Source of the DNA: Schizochytrium sp. CCTCC M209059
Lineage: Eukaryota; Sar; Bigyra; Thraustochytrida; Thraustochytriidae
Direction of reading: 5' to 3'
Assembly: GCA_000818945.1 (NCBI GenBank)
Contig: KN805373.1
Location: 248,001 to 312,000 of the forward strand
Length of the DNA stretch: 64,000 nt
The stretch's first letter is position 1. The number at the start of each line of letters is the position of its first letter. Made by a program: the position numbers and the translations under genes. A model generated the notes under the pieces. That model did not search any database and was not told where the DNA came from. It saw nothing but the letters and a program-made list of their open reading frames with translations. Positions 37,701 to 41,910 of this stretch are shown in pieces.

Positions 37701-40568
37701 CAGTTCAAGAATTTGCCCAATATTGGCTTGTGTCGTCTTTGTCTGAACGAGGTCATTTTCGTGTCGATCCTCAGTAGAAGCTTCACTAGAATCGCAGAGT
37801 TGAGGCGGGCCTGCTTTATTTTGAGGGTCGAGGCGGTTGCTGACTTCCACTAACTCTTCATGTGAAAGCCGATCCATTGTAGCGTCGAAGGGGCGACGCT
37901 GAAGTGACTCAGCTGCGCCGGTATTCGAGCCGGTTTCAGACTCCGGCACTAAAAAGCTCGCATGCAGTTCCTTCTCGACCGCACTGGGTTCCGTTGGCTG
38001 CAAAGGAGGCGACTGGCTCAGCAACTTGGCTGTGCGAAAGGTTGTGTCGAAGAGTTCGCAGCTTTTCTGGTCGAGCCCACTTGCAATTTTGAGAAGCTTA
38101 GCAAAGCTGGGCTGGCACTCATCAGTTGAATCCTTGATGGCTTCCAGCAGGAAGTGGGTGAGAAGAGGTAGTTCCGCGTGGAGCTGCTCTCCTGTGGGCA
38201 ACCTTGAGTGCACTATACGAACCAAAGAATCGACGAGTTTGGCGAGGACCTTACCAGAATCGTCTGCCAACTCTTGAAACTCGCTTGCTCCTGTCGCTTC
38301 GATAAGAATTCTCGCCAAGGAAGTCATCTGATCTGGCCCGAAAAATCCTAAGACAGAAGTAAGGTCATCGTCTTCCCATGAGCTGCGAAGAAAGTACGAC
38401 AGGTTGCTCTTGGACTCAACTAGTCTGTGGACGGCATCCCGATCTCCGAGCTTCACAGCAAAGTAGAAGAGCTCTCGAGCCAGCAGCTTGCGGGAGTCCT
38501 CAAGCTTGCAGGCGTAACGAGGCTCGCTGCAGGTCGAGGCTGCGGTATCGTTCTCATCCTCATCCTCATCATCGTCGTTCACATCATCGTTCTCACCATC
38601 ATAATCGTTGTCTTCGAGAGTACTCTTCGCATCGTCGGCTTCATGGACACGCAGCTGACCAGACGAAGGTCCTTCGACGAGCCATAGAGGGGCGACCTCG
38701 ACAATGCTGTCAGCTAACTCTCTGCTGTTGTTCTCAGTAAATGTCGAATCCCGAATCGCAAGCTTGAGAAGTTGCGCGGACCCGAGAAGTAGGTCCGGTA
38801 CGACGCTAGGATGGACGCAGGCCTTTTCGAGCGAGAGAGAGTTCTTGATGCTTTGCAAGATTAAGTCGCTTTGACGCTGAAGGTTTTCCAAGGCCGGGGG
38901 AAACCGATCAGCCAGGGCCGCGACTGAAGCCAAAAGTGCGAGCAATTGGTGGGGAAACTCTTGTCCGGAGAGAGACGAAAGTACAGCTATGGCTGACTCA
39001 ACGCAGATTGTTGAACGCTGAAAGTAGACGTCTCGTATACAAATCGCAAGATCCGGCCAAAGAGCTTTTTGTTGCGCGCCTTCCAGAGCCGTCGCGCGAG
39101 CAATGAGTTGACCACATGGAAAGTCGCCACGAAGTAATTGCATCAGAAGTTCCTCGCGAGGCGTTTCATTTGCAACATGGATCATGCGCAGCGCAAGGCA
39201 AAGACCTGACATCGACGCAAGTCGGTCAGCAGTAGCTCGTGAGATGCGGAGCACTGCCTCGTTCGACCCATCCTGCAGAATCTTGGTGATGACTGGGTAT
39301 GCAGCATCGAGAATGATGTGGTCTTGCGTACCTCCATTTCCGAGAGATTCGATGGCAGAAGTGGCCATGCGAGCCGCGGTGTCCAGGATAGTCTGCGTGG
39401 AGTCACGTTCGATCTGATCGGCGACGAAGGCGAAAATTACAGGCGAGCCCGTCAAATCATAGACCTCGTCAAGGATAGCCAGTGCTTCGTGTGAGAGTTC
39501 AAAAGCGCGCTGAGCTTCATTGTCGGCAATGAGACTTTGCAGAATCTGCAGGCACGGAGAACTTGAAGCACCGCCTGGAGCAGAAGCAATGCTATCTCTC
39601 CGCTCTCGTCCTTCAGGAATGTTATGCGCGTCGCGAAGCGTGCGTTTCAGCAGCAAGCACGTCTTTTGGAACACATCCTGTCGAGCAATGAAACCTCCAC
39701 CCTCAACGCGGGCGCTGCATGTAGCATCGGACCAGCCCAGATGTTCGAGCTGACGAACCCTTTCATCGGAGGAGAGTATCGACGGGTTGGAGCGTACGGC
39801 GTCGAGGCTATTGAGCAGGACTCCCTCAAGGTCTGCGTTCCTTGGTTGCATCGCAGTGACGAGAGGACGGCGCAGCACATGCTTCCAGAAAATTTTGAGG
39901 GCACGTTCAAAGCTGCTAAGGGCGACCTGTTTTCCGTGGCGTGAAATGACGTGACGGTCCTCGTACATAAGGAAAGCAATAGCCTCAAGGAGCATCACTC
40001 GGCACCCGTCCATCGCATGCGCCGGAAAAAGACGATCGATGACAATCTTATGTCTTTGCACCCCCCAAATACGTTCCATCTTTCCGCCACTTTGAAACAA
40101 TTCCAGCGATGCACAGAGAGCAGAAAATGCGAAAACGAGAAAGGTGTCCCTCACGAGGATGTGAAAAATCTCTTTGAACGCCAGAGTGTCGCTGTAATCT
40201 TCTCTGCGCTCGCCGACGTTAATTGCGCGCAGGCTGCAGGGCATGTTGGGACCACCGAGTCCCATTTGACGCAGAAACTTGCCGAGGATGTAGCCAGCAG
40301 CAATGTGCATTCCGGGATCCTTGATGCGCCAGACAAGAGTTCCGAGGCATGCATTCTCCGGCCTGATGAGCTCCTTGACGATTTTGGCTCTTTCTTTCTG
40401 ATTCAAGTCTTCAGGGATGCGGTCAGCCAGCTTGAGCAGCTTGCGGGCATATCGGGTCGTGTCGGGATTTTCTCGCTGGCCGCTTGCTTCGTTAACCGTG
40501 TTCTTAATTGTCTCAATCAGATCCGTCACAAGGGGCCGCACAACCACGGCTGTCGCACCGCTCGCCAT
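13749..40568 (-). CDS. Giant midasin-like AAA+/vWA protein (8,939 residues, intronless)
   Basis: One reading frame of 26.8 kb. I chose the ATG at 40568 (AAGATGG context); the frame opens 11 codons earlier only from GTG. Architecture, approximate residues: helical N-terminus 1-900 with an acidic patch near 650-690; six dynein/midasin-type AAA+ modules, Walker A at 967 (GATGAGKS), 1426 (GPCGTGKS), 1715 (GPAAVGKT), 2037 (GPTSFKTT, degenerate), 2722 (GPPGIGKT) and 3055 (GPSGSGKT); Walker B DE in modules 1, 3 and 5, DN in 2 and 6, EDF in 4; a Ser/Asp-rich insertion inside module 4 (about 2165-2360); a helical, partly coiled-coil linker 3400-5750; Ig-like ASH/MSP-type repeats about 5820-6480; a Pro/Ala-rich hinge near 7000; four vWA domains with MIDAS motifs near 7913 (DNSGS), 8287 (DVSQS), 8512 (DCTGS) and 8742 (DQSGS). 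Midasin itself (4,500-5,600 residues) has six AAA+ modules and one MIDAS domain and remodels pre-60S ribosomes. This protein is far longer, so a paralogue or separate family is more likely. Its cellular role is unknown. Confidence 0.85.
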   Translation of the reverse strand: MASGATAVVVRPLVTDLIETIKNTVNEASGQRENPDTTRYARKLLKLADRIPEDLNQKERAKIVKELIRPENACLGTLVWRIKDPGMHIAAGYILGKFLRQMGLGGPNMPCSLRAINVGERREDYSDTLAFKEIFHILVRDTFLVFAFSALCASLELFQSGGKMERIWGVQRHKIVIDRLFPAHAMDGCRVMLLEAIAFLMYEDRHVISRHGKQVALSSFERALKIFWKHVLRRPLVTAMQPRNADLEGVLLNSLDAVRSNPSILSSDERVRQLEHLGWSDATCSARVEGGGFIARQDVFQKTCLLLKRTLRDAHNIPEGRERRDSIASAPGGASSSPCLQILQSLIADNEAQRAFELSHEALAILDEVYDLTGSPVIFAFVADQIERDSTQTILDTAARMATSAIESLGNGGTQDHIILDAAYPVITKILQDGSNEAVLRISRATADRLASMSGLCLALRMIHVANETPREELLMQLLRGDFPCGQLIARATALEGAQQKALWPDLAICIRDVYFQRSTICVESAIAVLSSLSGQEFPHQLLALLASVAALADRFPPALENLQRQSDLILQSIKNSLSLEKACVHPSVVPDLLLGSAQLLKLAIRDSTFTENNSRELADSIVEVAPLWLVEGPSSGQLRVHEADDAKSTLEDNDYDGENDDVNDDDEDEDENDTAASTCSEPRYACKLEDSRKLLARELFYFAVKLGDRDAVHRLVESKSNLSYFLRSSWEDDDLTSVLGFFGPDQMTSLARILIEATGASEFQELADDSGKVLAKLVDSLVRIVHSRLPTGEQLHAELPLLTHFLLEAIKDSTDECQPSFAKLLKIASGLDQKSCELFDTTFRTAKLLSQSPPLQPTEPSAVEKELHASFLVPESETGSNTGAAESLQRRPFDATMDRLSHEELVEVSNRLDPQNKAGPPQLCDSSEASTEDRHENDLVQTKTTQANIGQILELVKSPSPILLEGATGAGKSATVLAAATQAGKSLLRFNMSRTITPDDLLLSIKLGQKGPEATEQPFTLAFSRGDWLLLDEINLAEEQVIQSIQEALDSGVLKLKDPTNSESHLRQIQMHPDFRLFATQNPNAGFFKNKREPMSSSTLSRFIPLIFKPLPTDELVEIAYHRLCVRLPSDLHAGLKVHAENLLEFHDKVCALTANADLGFPEQQAYASFSIREVLAVIRFTRSCISIDADIHVSKIAAQLAQDTWRVYARRFRRMDSLDQVWSIFPSSWQRKYAGWRDFEASTDTFKDIRFKNEPSEDEIYAFYDRAGGREIARGLQLLESTAQLLAHAQAAVSSLLGDPDVIKTYGVHLGLSHVWQIWVKDYIALAQKNPGLADPDLRLAEICIEGAASIVRAEDLQDRVAKSILDALDKRISSAVDVQSILEEVRAGPVPRSPIAFTPRLKRLLAASHAALRSQLPLLIVGPCGTGKSVALRVLADLRGFECIQAYLTGETEASLLIGSQQPISVSTGGIDGGPRNSIAWRDGLVTQSLKDGSWILLDNVSDADPCVLERLNPLLEDPVDWRLTEKGEVEPLSVPGSFRVVATMLGQASGRCTELSPALSNRFSAIFLPSIEAEGDEALCEETKEVARVILSLGSTEDAEQQLSEVAETLIALEKTEVQSKEVQLRTITQILDSAYRLRRIFPGCLDLKTSIETAHKIVHGKPVDKALASISQEHIPKDDQNKIVLTGARLQFACGVQLAQLCGHPVLLEGPAAVGKTALVGVLARQSNKRLLRVNNTAATTIYDYFGSFLPSGGGLVFNDGPLTRALQEGDWFLADELNLADPSILSMLAPLLEGASMVRVADSDRMVAVHPAFRFFATQNPAGREFAGRNQLPPTLRSRFVVFIAKEYSTASNVQPDADDELSVILQKRCERLDGRVLPPVPRDVSRLMSRVYGELRPDRTLRLSFRELVKWRRRFHQLERASLEDWCRVGYSLIASRATTATQKRNVAQVLGISEPHHRVRLQQVGSDIRVSLDGLHVTVHDANLRRASLIAPHVTESGELETESLPSSFVQCLAQVLVAANNKEPILLVGPTSFKTTMFETWCSIAKNPNAPSPVVCHLSPDTETSDLIGQVHPYSPASALQELQSVLQRAFSRARRETQGSGDWVVRCEGALSVLAEKINLFDTEERQAGKLRSDEEHELGQAQASDHLAADMAQYVPDNESDEGDDLETRSGSSITHTSGSWTHADSASHTSSSGTSVDGSGSRSSGSFVHVSHPTGQSLSLSDAGMAVGYPYADSDDDTGGDAQLSRPKAPLAPPPSAPEDGPDDPYLSSDDEIDQTPDESTGVEDPFASDDSSDEKGDAKSSSFLRGEVQASQPQRHELVSDDESDNVSDTDNKNADENVFDLEILHRMQLVNRSAKGNTLAFQDCVSQVITTIDLMRERLPHDDKELEHAERLQAQVQRIIESASGDPIFAFREGPVTSALSAGVPILFEDFDLPDQAVPERLNSVFEPEPAFTLVEDVARAASGQDIAISPDFQVFATVHYAEGQQLRNISPATRSRFTEIHVPALLPQVREGQEITTGATRDITHILAHALGGGAPANVALAKHLTNVLLEWKQTPAGKRSTISDLLRVCKFVAAQSQHGLGGADDRSRLAVLGMRFLLLDGAAHVGLNALNDVKNVIARVHQAGDLDALFGEPSERILQSPFQKIEADGRRLMRCEYGGLVAKMNDSVSENSSMERFGLHVTKTAVQNVARIFAAISAQSPLLLEGPPGIGKTASVEAVARLLGFEVKRINFSANTTPEQLFGSIIPRSTEDGKRVFEWQDGPLIEALRSEKWLLLDELNLAPPETLEAIAPVFSGRGTFNAPGSNEDIAIHNLQVFATMNPVGVGGGRAKLPRSIENLFSVVRLGEYNRDELFDIFQSAFKELIEDRVLMFEHLEALFEIHWELQDLASQKKIGKGHGGCGFNLRDLMKLRDLLAGNAANITDHFASENVPLQTDIRSVILKRLASIVYVDGLQSADEQVAANEVLDKHLPVEDLLQARVTRELDRSVTGSLRIGAVYLNQGLHESDAPGLVPTDSTLMHLEALGMVVQSNRSVLLEGPSGSGKTSLVKELARLMKRRLVVLSLTDSTETSDLIGQWVPAQLATHAELAVRPFFESLMSRWRLFLAHVFPIIVKNKNKTHIPSQKVLEALPANVQGAFDIERAFNANSGGAGRLELVEHLLEAVLRLQSALKSSAAVLSSLAASEERHHLRMRLSRAHRWCELESKRTVYDDIKIRQIIEDEKSSAPVGSSANDLAFQFVESELVRAMREGDFVLLDNVNSAPPEVLERLNSLFEADPSLALLESGSSDVFTADGRDQTIPIHSEFRIFCTANAGRINSFKLSSAFLNRVIRLWLPAIDADCDSGGTLHTIVCSMLPKIECAGQLAEILRRFHGHCRSLEDKGTLELAGGACLSLNMLLRVLTTGRFHLRRTKSRASPLSAYVWALWHIYLESMQSACRPLALEGLVEILKDSNVVEASMATDLVRSGVAEDPLRTWKRQKRSFIQTMSFVETKLGEALVCLVESVPAGKERENVTKDIVEMLLQKEIRPDLAHMARHEIEEFGLLAAFGVDLEQNTRTLQEIQRSVRVAFDKAHHALWKFVSDTSLTKAADRLCILERAHAVFSDYASVVQALRVPDSELYNLVRALMEYLCRATSVHRKAQPTFWLSFVREGLLSDFESVGHGLEEGGQSAKRFALEGQRDVELQRSATRIRSLLGAIIEAAQDPPSEAFQLMRSITFLDVIWNRFLPRAGDRSLELSRYFSAPWNVDVSDNGDMAFVQMERLGILSALQAFETALAKHCAKRAQTIKTKYDEFRKTESLRKQAEEEVAQMTSAINDEANETSTNSQSTLSDALHRESEAIRDEAAVKKELYDCIDETYEDANDLLGQHLLDSLVKHYRSSESAADWSSIAETWSALDNDARRQIRTRRSVADIWNLKRMLSNLSKESMESPLANFVASLMFFEPPEEFVSAEKECWILDRAKVCIQNRLLSTSVSLPLCDTSDACVVLIVDPLDPSGSSAFAIVFWEGHTICLLPERSGDYAYEDERENICRSAINNRGLVSPHIHRLPRENSETEGISNILDTLLRAKALLSADGKLEQPILTDLMNAETASFVQELPAPAEVRATDEASALTRRVRRSIFRVEDFLLKLEKETDSNKFLEAVENYVSEATPAEESIDVAKEVLTFTKGLSANAATEVLARIKNLSGSSLTKRMLTGETILKTLHEIANDPTARAKQAAAQLYQDLQNFAGECFMTLLRNEISDSLSTQSRKIVQGTAQAFKSIVEVVLDYFKKDSSGIWTAQLPVTNNFQKIVVKPAHKLLDALGMKDTSWVFQGTLKRLEAAPPHKHTPSASSTFVGKPQEMSAQSKNHKVRQILTSRLHELMQTQFWGNARLEEMLRELELKDNIDDTRLAEIERDISHLERQVEIAREASRKDHAFMRELPPRLRDGTIETYMKKAGAELQKAFAQTDTRFNEKALVSEGTRSAPNTELFDVELEKLAAECRGWARVFYLAQLGKKYSGDGRKAALEALSDILQPPGGYALPGTEDSVAYLREALDAREKELSDDQITPPLQRLCDNAFRKVVQFHHELVELSTIRLNVMHLDFFRLASSHDAYHFQEQGIFEEFDGVRRATAYSADIKQLLRQALPGSVHPSIPGALPLCLLELCSVVPEEKKDDVTGLLLEAYMTADACMFEPKKHSMAIDALDELKEVANRMLEGEALVECRGVIKKALGLTKRAIQGSDPGAVARLEDLPKFQLETYRLLCECTSKHGSEPSEYAKKQKQNWENCTKIFDRVDSSPIASDIDCARKSMNFAKASLLELEKKCQSDDAMEKVEKVVRAGQEVLNASNKLSGAQEKVRSESLKDIIRDASAFVNQLAYALLQGAAMTNASRSEQADLITDFEGRLKRSGDNYFLKLDWATQVVKTSALLSNQIDAVLILSINRSAACTAFKVPSSSFQLSRSLQKGLDTYKQTSLALAYVAKHFKQYIFESTPPARSADAFPKHTSLLSAFEAAVKGAKEWTGDFENEPSETVKVAHRLSARTSEILKMCCATSENFQVRYLRRAARSFAREALLYTCAWLEDIFQRTLVKQSQVKNAPVRAMNHDRAVKVLASAAHDCFAAIHDSLLDDIDDELPFGISDIVKDFADVCENTLCVLQALPTSEGVSNSVKENFNRVLEHSVARRSSKMRAAIKKMKFINDSHGHYPRGPRIKLEIENLNAALSLQKGLQVDIARQNFANKLASRLKIIEDAQKKYESALEEFKRKKQTWEATSRDIDSTEDDLLAKLACQCFANDRLLFFNELKDFLKLDGNFSRCSKIKRFFQKATSKLWVFGENVTVRGEYREWKFKKNPRNQWSITFPKISSGKLPSKLTLRVYKNTESKKKGGEGASGSNMTDERSVALNAAGAKDSSEPKLLHNETFNLHGNAPPVEISVDVLNFQNVYAEERYSGRKQDTGKIYDPNSFSIRFSRHDLTLKRDPANSGVITGLLNGFTGIFKKPSNPVTKRLEELDGARSEWKELEPTHRNCGVSRPRISKEEATRALEEERDKDIERIRRTPESVRRAQKALAKLAAWREGVCEQRDELKEAVDDLVSRAASSEPDTTFESAGEVLRLLAEKWTPMAFQRCEADGNLLLRSLKQSAAESYQEDLGRSWFLSKPKIKLQQQIVEEFASNEILRAKTTFTAHESLIHQVPSLAAFTLRAYVFTKRLQKEELMQARQCLRIVKGSFIPRHHNPSKHGQDYQYLTTWQLHKACQSVTMMLDMQDQRLKLLSAASDIEKKTDKVSVQLSAAERFGVFDSANSMSDLALCRISIKHTGTELGFASSTSRVNFGTVVQADTSAVVHLMLENTTSSDVRILFSLEGSASPESYRGGPALDMPLHFEPEDKIIIRKHQQAVVRCVLDCGACLGEYSFGARLKIHKADADDEALVSSEEHLVHLAATIEEQVIEFSSPIVDFGDLAATIQPLWEYKTLKLRNMSRSPVFLRVAVQPSETSARVQLSCGSRDSFSTFGDEVQFWIDGRSSEDESSTELHVRVSTLRGRTLAGSLVVCAGPDVLSHVPVQGRLLLPCFAIATMGETHGEMQNFPSKPIYLSSHLCMDPKSAPDATWNLSGKLWFQDIWGANTLQIQNNGEERVKLRLASTFAEATTRAKNLPISPGELKPVPATDAPDGAAFAVVRVESMNTNSRSVKDAVEVPLGRAVATPKVTFPHIAPGQTSEAFLEVRNYSALSLGLDVILDDAGGSFKSDYAFVVVTEHLQVAANTSGYIRLLLVSHGARKWTYTPQGKLVVRSIGQGDIEISLKGKIGLWKVEALRPFEDLRISLEDIRHNALHDHLVDVASNGQGKAVVSDVVNVSKLQGKKILPVRTKTKIHVASLSKREFQAELKVPLWSEGCPDRPFFLRGNGRQGVKVHLAVPELGFFFSRSGSKRKKVTSASVKAVVAGEEAKASFGVFNESGTSILTYQDRDVTILQKNCELNSPSLRISQSDRAGTESSVASGPFQARGGIKKGATWELNLRLDTAAAGSQSENENNEGKKKSGLPEQLCLALARFTAGTEAFFGPDGDVRTGVSHSLLMDVRVDERKTSAMIKGFSARDLGIPRSELIDRIRKEGFVPELMAELVFRVCVRDASASFTDIRELMQKSLESPSVDDAVQFITKHIKKDMSEFSAWALFVAKFCLQDGQNKSRVDMARFLSIDQLFAEDQRLMGNPLPFLWERFTDCVLKEENTTPRGLVESIFGDLDTGCYIGRPLFASWLKLAEISKDRPLKNTDILRAALTVQRESKGRQDSVDSSFSQTLVDFCMSKPSVENKQLQNRLIEGAIQNLQSDWIRQIASNVCRRNVTPKDLLGLLHYALPRADNLGFLEMILATRHANFHYAVCQLIFTENEGSLASLFTQGSNPVERGVLLARFVLHGELLVSRREAERNSRNIKKALFSRKDYEPFGEDEVLLKVYYGLKTLMKQIREGTLHGVPTESAGQPPVPPAPSTSTPPASPAVAGDAELPADEEATLTAHSILKKLAELADCPEDAVEKRLSSDGKSFDLDSLSGEDFVMDRLEILRQRRQRERREKWQESVTKAWDVVFSAHCAPGSSAANSHEFIKAVRLLHEGKRDSDFAFAEFCSQQAGEATKQQQKRLEAVKSVLTPKPALKVLEAFMKVVKLSNVDKSIESAAKNRAALTKAGLEEAARVRSIGELQNFLDKYESLLPSCSSVLSTFKELLIALRPRSTPESSAQDDLHLAKSTAHLLAAMDEKAFVELIAVLECDQEDRLGQATRSDALLKYAPELQAALDPSNSVAEKLSDAEDGGNLSAKTFDALLQIIGAFGKDLQESLSSLSTLAFGLSLTQSSGPTSGDLSFFLVGAGLVQAHSAGGFDRLRPDIALLPTTATATKSSRQQAAEAREGNDAADRCANRIAELLDVGSTRTADELKIPTPGELRVGLKSSPSKFPCTFSIPETFQRDFETKESDQGGRSSSNDDLKEARLLIEDARKAHKPPSRDSQTDGGRGGSADVLQDLLRIRQGAQQWLLAYQQIDRVRRSKGVAPRETDDLVWSGLQLLSSKTSKSIRLQAQGGIAIGQAAVAALTIQDFQRCMYALRLPEGNSLSDSISAKSLLELLQKWEPTTVRRHSEFAVPLQDVKRRFEEEHDFFVPRRPSSQPAANFTESCQLLRSNTSFSPAIGANGYTHQDQDHFGGAAGQQRSSFLKNSSNAGMGKNRSSSSSKSSQRRIANGLKPRDPSGMRQGNSYHRAAGIAPVATGSNGAMQIVPDIFSPQGSAIGGESQDLSLEQRARANNEMQRSNISARLDADSVEKLLKEAAQKDLGKIYEEMNPADLVDGQVMKIPKEYRDEFMGISERERSWTFSRLVRSSALGGMVSEALSQLRGQVNSSTQSIRPVEIVVLVDNSGSMTQIRSQVMETLVFMLEVLRKLEQRFAVAAIGDPNTCRLLKELDEPFDSRVGDMVISGLTFNESSKIGSCARTVAERVFGGRPTQMDAEQRVMILITDGLSNDISHAEIPRLRADFGLKFAVLHATPTTQARDLDAFRALEMLSDRLYFPAPQNDIIGNNKTGLLEASLRCLTELFAILTGSVGSAAKTNPTQRDTHHPEPMMGSMLSSDVLHHIRCEPLTLEESLKAARTQKNLFMFNSKKRDLPADMHTSAMQADTDAILNAGLDFRRRELEETQRNLFLSVESARGDLRKLRQSLAGGVDDLADVLADVVLPYNRYTRKRPSMRGAQFHTPGLIKAIVTKFEYKKIFSAKTAGGKRCYDICLVLDVSQSMHGHLLDCAVQSLLLLGFALDEIGINSFSVVTFGKTVRIVKSPDEPWGPETVLALLAQVSLSSSNTATEDGEAVRTASSLLSANARNEKLMLVLTDGRSSNPKKLREEIGNAQDAGIRCVSLSIGVDDFAVEDCYPEAVMAAIPGSLGQGLRHLFVTDAGDVEKMESLEDDLGREQGGVESILGGHRWADLQEKLKLERDAKLVQGNSPDEVAVALSFVIDCTGSMSAHLPSIKHQLVAMLEGETSIKQRIKDEYGWDIDIYVSVNAFHDDTVGLFSAQVGDGELTYFTQDTAKIVDALENGREFAAYGGSDVAEDSARALRMAAEIADWEKNFAVAKFMILITDAPCHGADFSPPSSSQQAFWDDRADASAQSRSDIQAAFDLNLRNDVVTVLGDCNAGATKQMFTKMQELLETQAKVGGNSSLPRRRWLSKVAMSDPKTVPRLHFVFVLDQSGSMCGGPWQELSNCVEQFRQRRISNQKLNDLVSVIQFDGGASTILEAQPVTALRLGPQSGGGTAFFPAMQAAQQVIGNNPSAGIPCVVMMTDGQAHDAAQASSTLAQIARNFGPDSGFEAHIVGFGSGADYRTLQLIASGASGRGQTHQANIGDLDRTFTQISNRTEASAELYKEVGQIISSQIKTQLAEDFL

Positions 40569-41910
40569 CTTACTTCTTCCTTCCTTGGACGTCTTGTACA
40601 CTTGGTTTCCTTTTGAAGGAATGCTTGTATGCGGAGTCTTGTCGGGAGCTCTTTCTCCACAATGCTCTCCGCTATCTTCGCTTATAAATTCCTCTTGCTC
40701 ACCCCTTCCCTCGCCTCCTTTGGGGCGCAGCAGGTTGATCGATCGGTCGGCCAGACGGTCGATCGGTCGCTCGTTCGCTCGCTTACTACGCCGTTCGCTT
40801 GCTTGTTCGCTCGCTCACTCGCTCGCTCGCGCGGGCCTGCCGCACGGAGCGAGCGAGGTATCCGTCGCGAGGCCGCGCGCGCCTCCTTCGCTCCCGAAGG
40901 CGTCACCTTCGGGGTCTGCTGCTGCCGCTGCTGCTGCTGCTGCTCCACCTGTAGCCGCGCCTCCAGGCTCGCAATCAGAAGAATGATCGCGAGCGTGGAG
41001 AACAGCCGGGCCGCAATGATTGAGTGCAAGGACAAGGATGTTGGTTGCACTAGGCCTATTTTCGTGTCATAGAGTGGGTTTCGGTCAGTCACGACTGACT
41101 GCCCCACAGCGGCCCCAGCGGTTAGATTCCCGTGAGTTTCAGTATGGAAGTAACACTGGGGCCGATGGATTGACGTTGAGCTCCAGTAGAAGTAGTAATA
41201 TAGTATCATAGATCGGTTTCTTTGAAAGTGCAGTACTTCGCGACTCAGTTTCATGTTAGGACTACGCAGCGTCTCCAACCAGTTTCTGACCAACTTTATA
41301 GAGGCGGCTGCGGCCAACGCACATCTCGAAGCCCTTCCACGGCAGCACGACCAACAGACCGCCAGGAGAATGAAAACGTCTCACGCGGACTAGGAATCGG
41401 CGCGCGCCGCATGTGGGCCGGCAGCGGCAGCGGTCTGTGCAGCCCAATTCGTTCTTCCCGGAGGCCTGCATTCTCGCGCGAAGGGAGAAACAAGGTGTCG
41501 TGCGAAGGAAATCGCAAGCTCATAGCTATCATGACTAGGAAGCCTAGCAGACAGGACTTACCTATCTTCAAATTCTGGCCAAAATAAGCCCCCCCCCTCC
41601 TTTGCGTTCATCTTCATGGATCCTGAATCATGCCTGACCACGCGTTCCTGCATCGAGAAAGATTGCCTGCGGCCAGTCTCAGGCTAGGCTGTGTCACGAA
41701 TTCAACGGCAATGGGCTCGTTGCATGAGGCACGCGAGAGAGTAGGAAAGGACGGTTCGCTGTCAGCGAGCGGCGCGGCGAGCCCGTTGTGTGTCACGATT
41801 TTTCTCAGAGGCTCGGCGAAAAGGAAGCCAGGAGCAAAGTCGAGAGAGCGCAGCCTAGTCATGGGGAGAAGCATGTACTAGTACTCCAATGGTAGTTGTC
41901 GTCTATGTAT
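40569..41910. other. Promoter region of the giant gene and 3' flank of cobS
   Basis: These 1,342 bases lie between two minus-strand genes. The part next to the giant gene is full of short tandem units: gatcggtc and cgctcgctt runs at about 40736-40860 and an interrupted ctg run at about 40917-40950. From 41020 to 41600 the sequence is of ordinary composition, with no frame above about 120 codons and nothing recognised. A plus-strand frame at 41630-41881 and its minus-strand partner have no family signature. Confidence 0.5.

Noticed and set aside
13749..40568. Calling the giant gene midasin (MDN1) outright
   Set aside because: Length, extra vWA domains and the Ig-like block differ from midasin, so only 'midasin-like' is supported without a phylogeny.
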